Assembly (NCBI GenBank): GCA_900315565.1
Contig: OMZS01000003.1
Coordinates: forward strand, 103,043 to 167,042
Direction of reading: 5' to 3'
From: an uncultured Prevotellaceae bacterium
GTDB lineage: Bacteria > Bacteroidota > Bacteroidia > Bacteroidales > Bacteroidaceae
DNA length: 64,000 bases
Shown: positions 16,911-29,512 of the stretch, in pieces
Layout of the letters: every line of letters starts with the position of its first letter
How positions within the stretch are numbered: position 1 is the stretch's first letter
Translations under genes and position numbers: made by a program
The notes under the pieces: model-generated
Seen by the model: the letters and a program-made list of their open reading frames with translations, nothing else
Database searches by the model: none
Told to the model about the DNA's origin: nothing

Positions 16911-16963
16911 ATTTCTCTATTTTACTTTGAACATTGAACTTTGAACTTTAAACATTGAGAGTT

Positions 16964-17053
16964 AGGAAAGAAATTAAAATAATTATTATAATTATCCAAG
17001 AATTATTTTTTAATTTATGGCGAAATTATTCTATTTGTTCTAATTTCTTTCCT
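16964..17053. repeat. Long inverted repeat between dapF and dapL
   Basis: Thirteen-base perfect arms AGGAAAGAAATTA (16964-16976) and TAATTTCTTTCCT (17041-17053) enclose a 64-base AT-rich spacer that can pair further. TTGAACTTTGAACTTTAAAC repeats (16927-16960) lie next to it. It could attenuate or process the dapF-dapL transcript. Confidence 0.55.
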
Positions 17054-17071
17054 ATATTTCTCATTTATCAT

Positions 17072-17947
17072 TTAGCGAAGCGTCATTTCTATTTCGCCGT
17101 CGAAGACGAATTCGGCAGGACCGGTCATGAGGACGTGGTTGTCGGACTCTCGCCATTCAATATGTAGTGTGCCGCCGTCCATGACGATGTCGCTCGTTCT
17201 GCCAGCGCGTCCCGTTATACAGGCAGCCACTGCTGTGGCGCAGGCCCCTGTGCCGCAGGCTTGGGTGATGCCACTGCCGCGCTCCCATACACGGGTGCGG
17301 AAGCCCCCCCCTACGGCCCCCGAGGGGGCTTCTATAGTTTTTACGGATGGAACCATCGTGTCCCCCTCGGGGGACGAAAGAGGGGCTACAAACTCGATGT
17401 TGCAGCGTTGAGGGAAGGCTGGGTGATGCTCGAGGATGCACCCCGTCTCGCCCACCTGGTCAACGTTGTCGGTGAAAATCACGTAGTGAGGGTTGCCCAT
17501 CGAGACGAAAGTTCCCTTACCTGGCCCCCGGCCGCTGATGAATTGCGATTCCACCTCAAAAGCAGGTGCCAGCATATCTACTGTGATGCGCTCCACGATG
17601 CCATCATTCACATGCAGTCCGAGCGTCTTCACACCCGACAGTGTCAGCAGGCGGATCTCCGTCTTGCTCGTCAGTCCTCGTTCGTAAAGATATTTACCGA
17701 TACACCTCGATGCATTGCCGCACATCATGGCTTCTGAGCCGTCGGCATTGAAGATGCGCATGGAGAAGTCGGCCTCGGGTATGGGGCTTTTGTCGATGAG
17801 TACCAGTCCGTCGCTGCCTATACCCTTGTGGCGGTCACTCCAGGCAATCGCAGCAGCAGAGGGGTTGACGATGGCGTTTTGCGTGACATCCACATAAATG
17901 TAGTCGTTGCCACATCCGTGCATCTTGGTGAATCTTATCTTACTCAT
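17072..17947 (-). CDS. dapF: Diaminopimelate epimerase with an in-frame repeat insertion
   Basis: 291 residues against about 260-275 usually. The two catalytic cysteines are in MMCGNASRC and QACGTGACA, with [13 protein letters not shown] at the start. The enzyme interconverts LL- and meso-diaminopimelate. Between QRCNIEFV and [10 protein letters not shown], where homologues have a short strand, an extra segment of about 28 residues appears (roughly 187-215, APLSSPEGD...[12 protein letters not shown]). It is encoded by a palindromic GC-rich DNA repeat also present in pyrG and purF. The segment falls on a connecting strand and the frame is kept, so the enzyme probably tolerates it. Confidence 0.93.
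   Translation of the reverse strand: MSKIRFTKMHGCGNDYIYVDVTQNAIVNPSAAAIAWSDRHKGIGSDGLVLIDKSPIPEADFSMRIFNADGSEAMMCGNASRCIGKYLYERGLTSKTEIRLLTLSGVKTLGLHVNDGIVERITVDMLAPAFEVESQFISGRGPGKGTFVSMGNPHYVIFTDNVDQVGETGCILEHHPAFPQRCNIEFVAPLSSPEGDTMVPSVKTIEAPSGAVGGGFRTRVWERGSGITQACGTGACATAVAACITGRAGRTSDIVMDGGTLHIEWRESDNHVLMTGPAEFVFDGEIEMTLR
17303..17387 (-). repeat. Intragenic palindromic repeat, family A, in dapF
   Basis: Read in the gene sense it is GCCCCTCTTTCGTCCCCCGA, then GGGGGACACGATG, a short variable part, AAAACTATAGAAGCCCCCTC and GGGGGCCGTAGGGG. It contains two GC-rich hairpins. Homologous copies are at 26262-26347 (same sense as its gene) and 28517-28566 (opposite sense, partial). Confidence 0.85.
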
Positions 17948-17968
17948 TTTTGTTTTTACGCTGTATCG

Positions 17969-19324
17969 TTATTTCGAAAGGAAGGCATCTACTTTCTTTG
18001 CTGTCTCAATGCCGCTGGCCATGGCACGCACCACGAGCGAGGCTCCGTTTTGCGCATCGCCGCAGACAAAGACATTTGCCGGATACTGCGGATGCTCAGG
18101 CTTCAGAAATCCCATGGCAAGCAGGCAGAGTTCGGCCTTGATGATTTCTGGTTCACTTTTTTCCACCATAATCGGGCGGCCGCCTTCAGGATTTGGCTGC
18201 CAGTCTATCTCCTGCACCTTTACGCCTGTTAGCTGTCCGTTCTCACCAAGAAACTCGAGTGTGTTGATGTTCCATCGGCGAACACAGCCTTCCTCATGGC
18301 TCGAGGTGGTCTTTAGCGTTCGGGGCCAGGCGGGCCAGGGGTTCTGCGGGTCGTCAGGTCCTTCCGTAGGCTTGGGCATAATCTCTATCTGAGTGACGCT
18401 CTTGCATCCCTGACGATGGGCGGTGCCGATGCAGTCGCTTCCTGTGTCTCCGCCACCAATCACCAGCACGTCCTTGCCTTTGGCAGTGATACGCTCGTCT
18501 TTCGAAAATTCCATGCCTGCGAGCACGCGGTTTTGTTGTGAGAGCAGTTCGAGCGCAAAGTGAACACCTTTGAGTTCACGCCCAGGGGCTTTCAAATCTC
18601 TGGCTACGGGAGTACCGGTGGCAATCACAACAGCGTCGTGTTTCTCTGTAAGTTGCGACTCTGTCGCAACACTATCTACATTCTCTCCTAAGCGAAACTC
18701 TATGCCTTCCTGCTCCAGCAACTTGATACGGCGGTCGATGATGGCCTTGTTGAGTTTAAAATTGGGAATGCCATAGCGGAGCAAACCACCTGCCGACTCG
18801 TTCTTCTCGAAAACAGTAACCGTATAACCCATCTGATTGAGGGCATTGGCGGCAGCCAGTCCGGCAGGACCTGCACCTATGACGGCCACCTTCTTGCCAT
18901 TTCTTTTAGGTATTATCGGTTGAATATATCCCTCGCGGAAGGCAGCCTCGATGATGGCACACTCGTCCTCGCGGTTGGTGGTTGGCTCATGGTTGAACCG
19001 GTTCAGCACACAGGCTTTCTCGCAAAGGGCAGGACAGATGCGCCCAGTGAACTCAGGGAAAGGGTTGGTGCTGCTCAACAGCCTGTAGGCTCGTTCCCAG
19101 TCACCTTTATACAGCGCGTCGTTCCATTCGGGTGCTTTGTTGCCCAGCGGACAGGCCCAGTGGCAGAAGGGCACACCACAGTCCATGCAGCGCGATGCCT
19201 GCAGCTTGCGTTCGCGGGTGCTGAGGGTCTGTTCCACTTCGCCAAAGTCATGTATTCGGTCATGAATCGGACGATAGCCCGCTTCCTGACGGTGTATCTC
19301 TAAAAATGCTTTCGGATTTCCCAT
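17969..19324 (-). CDS. gltD: Glutamate synthase small subunit
   Basis: 451 residues. The N-terminal cysteine-rich iron-sulfur region reads CMDCGVPFCHWACPLGN, with later GRICPALCEKACV. FAD- and NADPH-binding motifs follow: VIGAGPAGLAAANALNQMGY (about residues 148-167) and VIGGGDTGSDCIG. It passes electrons from NADPH to the large subunit, which makes glutamate from glutamine and 2-oxoglutarate. It lies 36 bases after gltB and 21 bases before dapF, indicating one transcript. The gap to gltB holds a TTGATAATTGACAATTG array. Confidence 0.95.
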   Translation of the reverse strand: MGNPKAFLEIHRQEAGYRPIHDRIHDFGEVEQTLSTRERKLQASRCMDCGVPFCHWACPLGNKAPEWNDALYKGDWERAYRLLSSTNPFPEFTGRICPALCEKACVLNRFNHEPTTNREDECAIIEAAFREGYIQPIIPKRNGKKVAVIGAGPAGLAAANALNQMGYTVTVFEKNESAGGLLRYGIPNFKLNKAIIDRRIKLLEQEGIEFRLGENVDSVATESQLTEKHDAVVIATGTPVARDLKAPGRELKGVHFALELLSQQNRVLAGMEFSKDERITAKGKDVLVIGGGDTGSDCIGTAHRQGCKSVTQIEIMPKPTEGPDDPQNPWPAWPRTLKTTSSHEEGCVRRWNINTLEFLGENGQLTGVKVQEIDWQPNPEGGRPIMVEKSEPEIIKAELCLLAMGFLKPEHPQYPANVFVCGDAQNGASLVVRAMASGIETAKKVDAFLSK

Positions 19325-19326
19325 GA

Positions 19327-19362
19327 TAACAATTGATAATTGATAATTGACAATTGATAATT
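19327..19362. repeat. TTGATAATTGACAATTGATAATT array between gltB and gltD
   Basis: The same short repeat as at 2485, filling the gltB-gltD gap and touching the gltB stop codon. Confidence 0.65.
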
Positions 19363-22300
19363 AATAGTCTCGCTGAATGTCGGCAATCTTTTCGTGCAGA
19401 CGGGCCATCTTCTCCTCTTCGAGCACACGTTTGTACTCGATGGGAACGACCTGGATAAAGTCCTCAATGTAGTGATGCCAGTCGTCAAGCATACGCCCGG
19501 CCAATGCAGAACCTGTATGCAGGTAGTGCTGACGGACGAGCTCGAGCAGTTCCTTGCGCGAAACGCTGTCCTCCAAGAGGTCGATTTCCACCATGTCCAT
19601 GTTGCAGAAATAGTCGAACGTGTGATGCGGGTCGTAAACGTAGGCCACGCCGCCACTCATACCAGCGGCGAAGTTACGTCCCGTCTCACCCAGTACCACC
19701 ACTCGGCCGCCTGTCATGTATTCACAACAATGGTCGCCGGCGCCCTCAATGACGGCCGTAGCACCTGAGTTGCGCACACCAAAGCGCTCACCCACCTTGC
19801 CATTCACGTACAATTCGCCGGAGGTGGCACCATAAAGTCCCGTGTTGCCAGCAATGATGTTGTCTTCGGCACGGAAATCCTCATTGCTGCGCGAGGGCGG
19901 CAATATGCTGATGCGGCCTCCCGACAGCCCTTTGCCGAAATAGTCGTTGCATTCGCCCTCGAGTCTGATGTTGAGTCCGTGAACGGCAAAAGCACCAAAC
20001 GACTGGCCTGCAGAGCCTTTGAACTTAATGTTGATGGTGCCATCGGGCAGACCTGCTTCTCCATATTTTTTGGCGATGACACCACTGAGCATCGTCGTCA
20101 CGGCTCGGTCAGTATTCTTGATGGTGTAGTCAAGCGTTACTTGTTCTTTCATATTAATGGCTGTCTCGGCAGCACGTATCATCTCTTCGTCCTTCACTCC
20201 CGTCACTTTAGTATAAGCCCCACGGTCCCAATAAAGGGCCTTGTCCGTGAGAGGCTTGTGCAGCAAACGGGCGAAGTCGATGGTCTGCCATTTCCCCGAC
20301 GGAGAAGCGTCGGGCATGTTTAGCTCGATGAGTTCTGTGTGGCCGATGATTTCTTTCAGGCTGTGCAAACCCATTTCGCTCAGGTATTCGCGCACCTGTT
20401 GGGCCAGGAACGTGAAGAAGTTCACCACATACTCGGCGCGCCCCTCGAAGTGCTTACGCAGCTCGGGGTTTTGCGTGGCCACACCCATTGGGCATGTGTT
20501 CGTGTTGCACTTGCGCATCATTACGCAACCCAGGACGATGAGGGGCAGCGTGCCAAACGAAAACTCGTCGGCACCGAGCATGGCCATGATGACAACGTCC
20601 TTGGCCGTCTTCAGCTGACCGTCGGTTTGCAGGCGCACCTGATTGCGCAGGCCGTTGCGCACCAGCGTCTGCTGTGTCTCGGCCAGACCTATTTCGGGTG
20701 AGATACCTGCAAAGCGCATCGAGCTGGCTGGGCTTGCCCCTGTGCCGCCCTCGGCACCGCTGATGACGATGAGGTCGGCCTTGGCCTTAGCCACACCGGC
20801 AGCAATGGTGCCCACGCCACTTTCTGCCACGAGCTTCACGCTGACGGCAGCCGTGGGGTTGATGTTCTTCAGGTCGAAGATGAGTTGTGCCAGGTCTTCA
20901 ATGCTATAGATGTCGTGATGTGGTGGAGGCGAGATGAGTGAGATGCCCGGAATGGCATTTCGGGTCTTGGCGATGATGTCGTTCACCTTGAAGCCAGGCA
21001 GCTGTCCGCCCTCGCCAGGCTTGGCTCCCTGTGCCACCTTAATCTGTATTTCCTCGGCGTTCACCAGATATTCTGCCGTTACGCCAAAACGTCCGGAGGC
21101 AATCTGCTTGGTCTTGCTCGACAACGATACGCCGTCCACTTCCGTGTGATAGCGGGCGTTGTCCTCTCCGCCCTCACCCGTGTTAGAGCGTGTTCCGAGC
21201 TTGTTCATGGCCAGAGCCAGAGCCTCGTGGGCTTCGATACTCAATGCGCCAAAGCTCATGGCACCTGTCACAAAGTGCTTCACGATGCTTTCCACCGGCT
21301 CCACCTCGTCAATAGGCGTGGGCGTTGCCGACTTTTTCCACCCGAAAAAGTCGCGGATGAAGATGGGACTATCCTTTTTATCCACCAGCGCTGCCCATTG
21401 TTTGAACTTCTCGTAGTTGCCCTGTCGGGTGGCCAACTGCAGGTGGGCAATTGTTTCCGGATTCCATGCGTGCTTGATGCCGTCCCGTCGCCAAGAGAAC
21501 TGTCCTTGGTTCTGCAACAGCCCTGTCCCGTGCTCGTTGGAGGCGGATTGCAGTCGTATCTGGTCGCGGGCAATCTCTTTCAGTCCGATGCCGCCAATGG
21601 TGCTCACCTCCGTGCCGAAATAGCGGCGCAGCAAGTCTTCGCTCAATCCGATGCTTTCGAAAATCTTAGCACCACGGTAGCTTCGGATGGTGGAGATGCC
21701 CATCTTCGACATAATCTTCTTCAATCCCTTGTCAACGGCCTTGATGTAGTGAGCTTCAGCCGTGGCATAGTCCTCCTGTATCATGCCTCGCTTCACTAGG
21801 TCGTCGAGGACGGCAAATGTCATATACGGACAGAGTGCGCTGGCACCATAGCCCAGCAACAAGGCAGCGTGCATCGTTTCGCGAATCTCGCCGCTCTCAA
21901 CAATTAGTGCCGTCTGTACGCGCTTGCCCACACTGATAAGATAGTGGTGTACGGCCGATACGGCCAAGAGAGAGGGGATAAAGAAACCTTCCCCCTGCCC
22001 CTCCGAAGGAGGGGTGATTTCTACCTTGTCAGTCAAGATGATATAGTTAAAGCCTTCGTCCACTGCCTGCTCTGCATCTTTACACAGTTTGTCAAGGGCA
22101 ATGCGCAGCCGCTCCCCTCCTTGGGAGGGGCCGGGGGAGGTTGCTAAATTCAGCTTTATCGTCTTGAATCCCTTATACCTTATATTACAAAGAATATCGA
22201 GTTGTGTGTTGGTCAGTACTGGCTGTGGCAGGCGCACCATTTTGCAATTCGATGCGTCGGGCGTGAGGATGTTGGTTCCCACGGCCCCGATGTACTCCGT

Positions 22301-23926
22301 CAGACTCATCACCAGTTCCTCACGGATAGGGTCGATGGCAGGGTTCGTCACTTGGGCGAACTGCTGGCGGAAGTAGTTGAACAGTACCTGCGGACGGTCG
22401 CTCACCACGGCCAGCGGCGTGTCGTTGCCCATTGCTGCCACGGGTTCCTGCCCGTTGGTGGCCATGGGGATGATGGTTCGGTCGATGTCCTCCTGACCGA
22501 AGCCAAACAGCATCAGCTTGCGCTGCAAGTCGCTCACGCCGTTCTCCACGTGGCGGCCGCTCTTCAGTTTCTCCAGCTGTACGCGGTTCTCGCTGAGCCA
22601 CTCGCGGTAGGGATGCGCCTTGGCCAGCTGTTCCTTGATATCGCCGTCGTAGTATATTTTGCCTTCCTGTGTGTCGATGAGCAGTATTTTGCCTGGCTGC
22701 AGACGTCCTTTGCTCACCACGTTGGCTGGCTCAAAGTCCATCACGCCCACCTCTGATGCCACCACCATCAGCCCTTGTTTCGTTATGGTGTAGCGGCTGG
22801 GACGCAGACCGTTGCGGTCGAGCATTCCGCCCGCATACCGTCCGTCGGAGAACAGCAGGGCAGCAGGCCCGTCCCATGGTTCCATCAATATGGAATGATA
22901 CTCGTAGAACGCCTTCAGGTCCTCGCTGATAGGGTTTTTGTCGTTGAAACTCTCTGGCACAAGAATGGCCATGGCCTGGGGTAGCGACAGTCCGCTCATG
23001 GTGAGAAACTCAAACACATTGTCGAGCGAAGCCGAGTCGCTCATGCCCTCCTGAACGATGGGCGATATCTGGCGGATGTCACCCAGGGCCTTGCTGCTGA
23101 GCACACTCTCGCGGGCTTTCATCCAGCCTCGGTTGCCGCGGATGGTGTTTATCTCGCCGTTGTGCGCCAACAAGCGGAAGGGCTGGGCCAGTGACCACGT
23201 AGGGAATGTGTTTGTGCTGAACCGTGAGTGTACCAGCGCCAGTCCGCTTGTCAGATAAGGATTCGACAAATCGGGGAAATACCGGCGCAGCTGTCCGCTG
23301 GTCAGCATCCCCTTATAAATAATGTTTGTGTTGCTCAGTGAACAGATGTAGAAGTCGGGGTGCGTGATGCGCCGCTCTATCTTTTTCCTTATAATATACA
23401 AGGTGCGCTTCAAAGCCACATCATCGTCTTGCTGGCTGTAAAACTCCCCTCCCTTGGGTAAGGGCTGTGGGTGGGTAACAAATATCTGCTTGATGGCAGG
23501 TTCCACACGCCGTGCCGCTTCACCCAGCACCTCCGGACAGGTAGGCACCGAGCGCAGATGCATCAGCTGGAGGCCCTCGCGTTCTATTTCCTCAATCATT
23601 ACGCTGAGAATCTGCTGCTGTTCGTTCTCCTCCTTTGGAAGGAACACCAGTCCTGTGCCATATCTTCCCTTTTCGGGCACGGGGATGCCTTGCAATAGGA
23701 TAAACTCATGAGGAATCTGCAGCATGATGCCCGCGCCGTCGCCAGTCTTGTCGCGTGTCTCGGCTCCCCGGTGCTCCATGTTCTCCAGCACATGCAGCGC
23801 CTGGTCCACCAGTTCGTGGCTTTTGCCTCCGTGTATGTTCACCACCATGCCCACGCCGCACGCATCGTGCTCGTATTCCGGCTGGTAGAGTCCCTTATTT
23901 TGGTCTTGAAGAGTTCGTTTTGTCAT
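19361..23926 (-). CDS. gltB: Glutamate synthase large subunit with repeat insertions
   Basis: 1521 residues from the ATG at 23926. A short propeptide precedes the catalytic cysteine Cys23 (HDACGVGMVVN) of the class II amidotransferase domain. The central and FMN domains follow (SGAEGGTGASPASSMRFAG), then the iron-sulfur segment CVMMRKCNTNTCPMGVATQ and a C-terminal beta-helix. It makes two glutamates from glutamine and 2-oxoglutarate. Three palindromic repeats are built in frame: near residues 151-162 (THPQPLPKGGEF), 596-605 (TSPGPSQGGER) and 636-648 (TPPSEGQGEGFF). All are absent from the usual family alignment as I remember it. The frame stays open throughout, so the protein is probably functional. 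Confidence 0.95.
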   Translation of the reverse strand: MTKRTLQDQNKGLYQPEYEHDACGVGMVVNIHGGKSHELVDQALHVLENMEHRGAETRDKTGDGAGIMLQIPHEFILLQGIPVPEKGRYGTGLVFLPKEENEQQQILSVMIEEIEREGLQLMHLRSVPTCPEVLGEAARRVEPAIKQIFVTHPQPLPKGGEFYSQQDDDVALKRTLYIIRKKIERRITHPDFYICSLSNTNIIYKGMLTSGQLRRYFPDLSNPYLTSGLALVHSRFSTNTFPTWSLAQPFRLLAHNGEINTIRGNRGWMKARESVLSSKALGDIRQISPIVQEGMSDSASLDNVFEFLTMSGLSLPQAMAILVPESFNDKNPISEDLKAFYEYHSILMEPWDGPAALLFSDGRYAGGMLDRNGLRPSRYTITKQGLMVVASEVGVMDFEPANVVSKGRLQPGKILLIDTQEGKIYYDGDIKEQLAKAHPYREWLSENRVQLEKLKSGRHVENGVSDLQRKLMLFGFGQEDIDRTIIPMATNGQEPVAAMGNDTPLAVVSDRPQVLFNYFRQQFAQVTNPAIDPIREELVMSLTEYIGAVGTNILTPDASNCKMVRLPQPVLTNTQLDILCNIRYKGFKTIKLNLATSPGPSQGGERLRIALDKLCKDAEQAVDEGFNYIILTDKVEITPPSEGQGEGFFIPSLLAVSAVHHYLISVGKRVQTALIVESGEIRETMHAALLLGYGASALCPYMTFAVLDDLVKRGMIQEDYATAEAHYIKAVDKGLKKIMSKMGISTIRSYRGAKIFESIGLSEDLLRRYFGTEVSTIGGIGLKEIARDQIRLQSASNEHGTGLLQNQGQFSWRRDGIKHAWNPETIAHLQLATRQGNYEKFKQWAALVDKKDSPIFIRDFFGWKKSATPTPIDEVEPVESIVKHFVTGAMSFGALSIEAHEALALAMNKLGTRSNTGEGGEDNARYHTEVDGVSLSSKTKQIASGRFGVTAEYLVNAEEIQIKVAQGAKPGEGGQLPGFKVNDIIAKTRNAIPGISLISPPPHHDIYSIEDLAQLIFDLKNINPTAAVSVKLVAESGVGTIAAGVAKAKADLIVISGAEGGTGASPASSMRFAGISPEIGLAETQQTLVRNGLRNQVRLQTDGQLKTAKDVVIMAMLGADEFSFGTLPLIVLGCVMMRKCNTNTCPMGVATQNPELRKHFEGRAEYVVNFFTFLAQQVREYLSEMGLHSLKEIIGHTELIELNMPDASPSGKWQTIDFARLLHKPLTDKALYWDRGAYTKVTGVKDEEMIRAAETAINMKEQVTLDYTIKNTDRAVTTMLSGVIAKKYGEAGLPDGTINIKFKGSAGQSFGAFAVHGLNIRLEGECNDYFGKGLSGGRISILPPSRSNEDFRAEDNIIAGNTGLYGATSGELYVNGKVGERFGVRNSGATAVIEGAGDHCCEYMTGGRVVVLGETGRNFAAGMSGGVAYVYDPHHTFDYFCNMDMVEIDLLEDSVSRKELLELVRQHYLHTGSALAGRMLDDWHHYIEDFIQVVPIEYKRVLEEEKMARLHEKIADIQRDY
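21985..22020 (-). repeat. Intragenic palindromic repeat, family B, in gltB (copy 3)
   Basis: CCCCTGCCCCTCCGAAGGAG followed by GGG forms a GC-rich hairpin and inserts a Gly/Pro/Ser-rich peptide in frame. Confidence 0.7.
22112..22141 (-). repeat. Intragenic palindromic repeat, family B, in gltB (copy 2)
   Basis: In the gene sense it is ACCTCCCCCGGCCCCTCCCA then AGGAGGGGAG, nearly the same as the copy starting at 27210 in pyrG. Confidence 0.75.
23442..23477 (-). repeat. Intragenic palindromic repeat, family B, in gltB (copy 1)
   Basis: In the gene sense it contains CACCCACAGCCCTTACCCAA and GGGAGGGGAG. It closely resembles the loop of the dapL terminator. Confidence 0.7.
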
Positions 23927-23969
23927 ATTATCCCTTGTTTTTACCTTTCTATTTGTTCTAATTCCGCTG

Positions 23970-23977
23970 CAAAGGTA
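23970..23977 (-). promoter_or_regulatory. -7 box (TACCTTTG) of gltB
   Basis: A TAnnTTTG match on the minus strand, 44 bases before the gltB ATG. It excludes the longer open frame that starts at 24046. Confidence 0.65.
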
Positions 23978-24189
23978 ATGCAAAAAGATAGAAAAACAAG
24001 AATTTTTGCGACAATATTTAAACTTAAAAACAAATTCAAATATCATTTTGATATAATTATTGGCAATTATCCGACAAAGTGAAAAGAAAACATGCTATTG
24101 GATTGCTTGTCTGTTTACATTTTGTTACTTTGGTCGTTTTTGTTGGTGCAAAGTTGCAAGTTAATGCGTTTTTTTTCCAACTATCGCTG

Positions 24190-24197
24190 TACCTTTG
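24190..24197 (+). promoter_or_regulatory. -7 box (TACCTTTG) of the second amt
   Basis: A TAnnTTTG match 47 bases before the ATG at 24245. It is divergent to the gltB promoter, about 220 bases away. Confidence 0.65.
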
Positions 24198-24244
24198 CCG
24201 CCAAATTAAGGTGAAACATAGTATTAATAAAAAGGTAAAAAGGG

Positions 24245-25630
24245 ATGATAAAAAAACGTTGGATAATCCTGATGGCGGCAATGATAGTAATAGCCGTAGC
24301 AGGTCTTTTTGTAGGAGAGCCTACATTCGATTGCAACTGGAAGGTTATTTCTGCCGCCGATGTGGCATGGTTAATAACAGCCACCATCTTTGTACTGATG
24401 ATGACGCCGGGTCTTTCGTTCTTTTACGGAGGCATGGTGGGAGCCAAGAATGTGATTTCCACGATGCTGCAGTCGTTTATTGCCATGGGACTGATTTCTG
24501 TGCTATGGGTGGTTGTTGGTTTTTCGCTCTGTTTTGGCGACGACGTTGGCGGAGTCATTGGCAATCCTCTCACATTCTTGATGTTCCAGAACGTGGGAGC
24601 AGAGGTTTATACCACGCCTGCGGGCAGCGTGCTGGGCGGTGCGACAATTCCGCTGGCGCTTTTCGCCCTGTTTCAGATGAAGTTTGCCATCATCACACCT
24701 TCGCTCATCACGGGTTCGTTTGCCGAGCGTGTGCGTTTCTCTGCCTACATGTTCTTCATGATGTTCTTCTTTTTCGTCATCTACTGTCCATTGGCACACA
24801 TGACGTGGCACCCCGAAGGGCTCTTCATGCGCTGGGGAGTCATCGACTTTGCCGGCGGTATTGTGGTACACGCCTCAAGTGGTGTGGCAGCCTTGGCCGG
24901 TGCCATCTACTTAGGGCGCAGAAAAGCCGACACGCGCAAAAGTGAGCCAGCCAACATCCCATTTGTGCTATTAGGCGCTGCCATGTTGTGGTTGGGTTGG
25001 TTTGGTTTCAATGCAGGGTCGTCGCTGCATGCTGACGGACAGGCCATCAAGGCGTTTCTGAACACCAACACCGCTTCGGCAACAGCCATGATGACGTGGA
25101 TATTCTTCGACTGTCTGCGCGGTCGAAAGCCGTCGGCCGTGGGAGCAGCCGTCGGCTGCGTAGTGGGTCTGGTGGCCATTACGCCCTCTGCAGGTTATGT
25201 CACTGTAGGCCAGAGCATCTTTATTGCCTTTGTCATCACCCTCATCTGCAACGTCGCCGTGTATTGGCGTTCGCGCAGCAGCATCGACGATGCACTCGAT
25301 GTGTTCCCCACCCACGGCACTGGCGGTATCTTTGGCACCGTGCTCACTGGCATTTTCATCCAGGAGGGTCTCATTGCAGGCACATGGGAAGGATTTGTCA
25401 TCTTCCTTTACCATCTGCTCGCCATCATCATCGTCTTCATCTATACCTTCGCTATGAGTTGGTTGGGTTATAAACTCATCGACTGTCTCATCCCCATGCG
25501 CGTCTCGGCCTTTAGCGAAAAGGTGGGGCTCGATTTCTCGCAGCACGACGAACACTATGGCCTGGCGCACATTGGTGAGCGTGAACTGGCGGAATACGAG
25601 GAGCACATCAGGGAAAAAGAAAAGAAATAG
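24245..25630 (+). CDS. amt: Second ammonium transporter (Amt)
   Basis: 461 residues. An N-terminal helix precedes a periplasmic stretch and then the Amt core: FVLMMTPGLSFFYGGMVGAK, HASSGVAALAGAIYLGRRK, LWLGWFGFNAGSSL, and PTHGTGGIFGTVLTGIF with the second pore histidine. It ends with a charged, helical tail (EYEEHIREKEKK), longer than in the first Amt. It imports ammonium. It is transcribed alone, divergently from gltB and without an adjacent PII gene. Having two Amt proteins of different subtype in one cluster suggests use under different ammonium levels. Confidence 0.95.
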   Translation: MIKKRWIILMAAMIVIAVAGLFVGEPTFDCNWKVISAADVAWLITATIFVLMMTPGLSFFYGGMVGAKNVISTMLQSFIAMGLISVLWVVVGFSLCFGDDVGGVIGNPLTFLMFQNVGAEVYTTPAGSVLGGATIPLALFALFQMKFAIITPSLITGSFAERVRFSAYMFFMMFFFFVIYCPLAHMTWHPEGLFMRWGVIDFAGGIVVHASSGVAALAGAIYLGRRKADTRKSEPANIPFVLLGAAMLWLGWFGFNAGSSLHADGQAIKAFLNTNTASATAMMTWIFFDCLRGRKPSAVGAAVGCVVGLVAITPSAGYVTVGQSIFIAFVITLICNVAVYWRSRSSIDDALDVFPTHGTGGIFGTVLTGIFIQEGLIAGTWEGFVIFLYHLLAIIIVFIYTFAMSWLGYKLIDCLIPMRVSAFSEKVGLDFSQHDEHYGLAHIGERELAEYEEHIREKEKK

Positions 25631-25642
25631 GTATGAAATAGA

Positions 25643-25690
25643 ACGGTTTACGGTTTACAGCTTATGGTTTACGGTTTACAGTTTACGGCG
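25643..25690. repeat. GGTTTACGGTTTACAG short repeat array
   Basis: Five or six imperfect GGTTTAC(A)G units after the amt stop codon. No function is apparent. Confidence 0.55.
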
Positions 25691-25747
25691 ACATGCAAAA
25701 ATTATCTAGAGAATTTGGAGGTAACGTCGAGAGATATTTTTTTATTT

Positions 25748-25820
25748 CACGGTACTAATTTCATAACTCACGGTAATAATTTCATAACTCACGGTATTAA
25801 TTTCATAACTCACGGTAATG
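25748..25820. repeat. 21-bp tandem repeat upstream of pyrG
   Basis: Three full copies of a 21-base unit, CACGGTANTAATTTCATAACT (shown as CACGGTA, one variable base, TAATTTCATAACT), at 25748, 25769 and 25790, then a partial fourth copy from 25811. The array ends about 58 bases before the pyrG ATG. It may be a protein-binding array controlling pyrG, or a neutral minisatellite. Confidence 0.8.
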
Positions 25821-25871
25821 TTTCTGCCATGCAGAGGACTGCGAGAAAAAGAATGCAATAAATACAAATAA

Positions 25872-29448
<3,577 letters not shown>

Positions 29449-29454
29449 ACAATT

Positions 29455-29512
29455 TACAATCAGACAGTGAAATTGTGAAATTGTGAAATCGTGAAATAGT
29501 AAAATAGTGAAT
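29455..29512. repeat. GAAATTGTGAAATCGTGAAATAG array before carA
   Basis: Short imperfect (GT)GAAATT/AGT units fill the purF-carA gap, as at 5674-5749 and 2541-2554. Confidence 0.6.

Noticed and set aside
25748-25820. 21-bp tandem repeat considered as a CRISPR array
   Set aside because: The units are directly adjacent with no unique spacers, and no cas genes are in the window.
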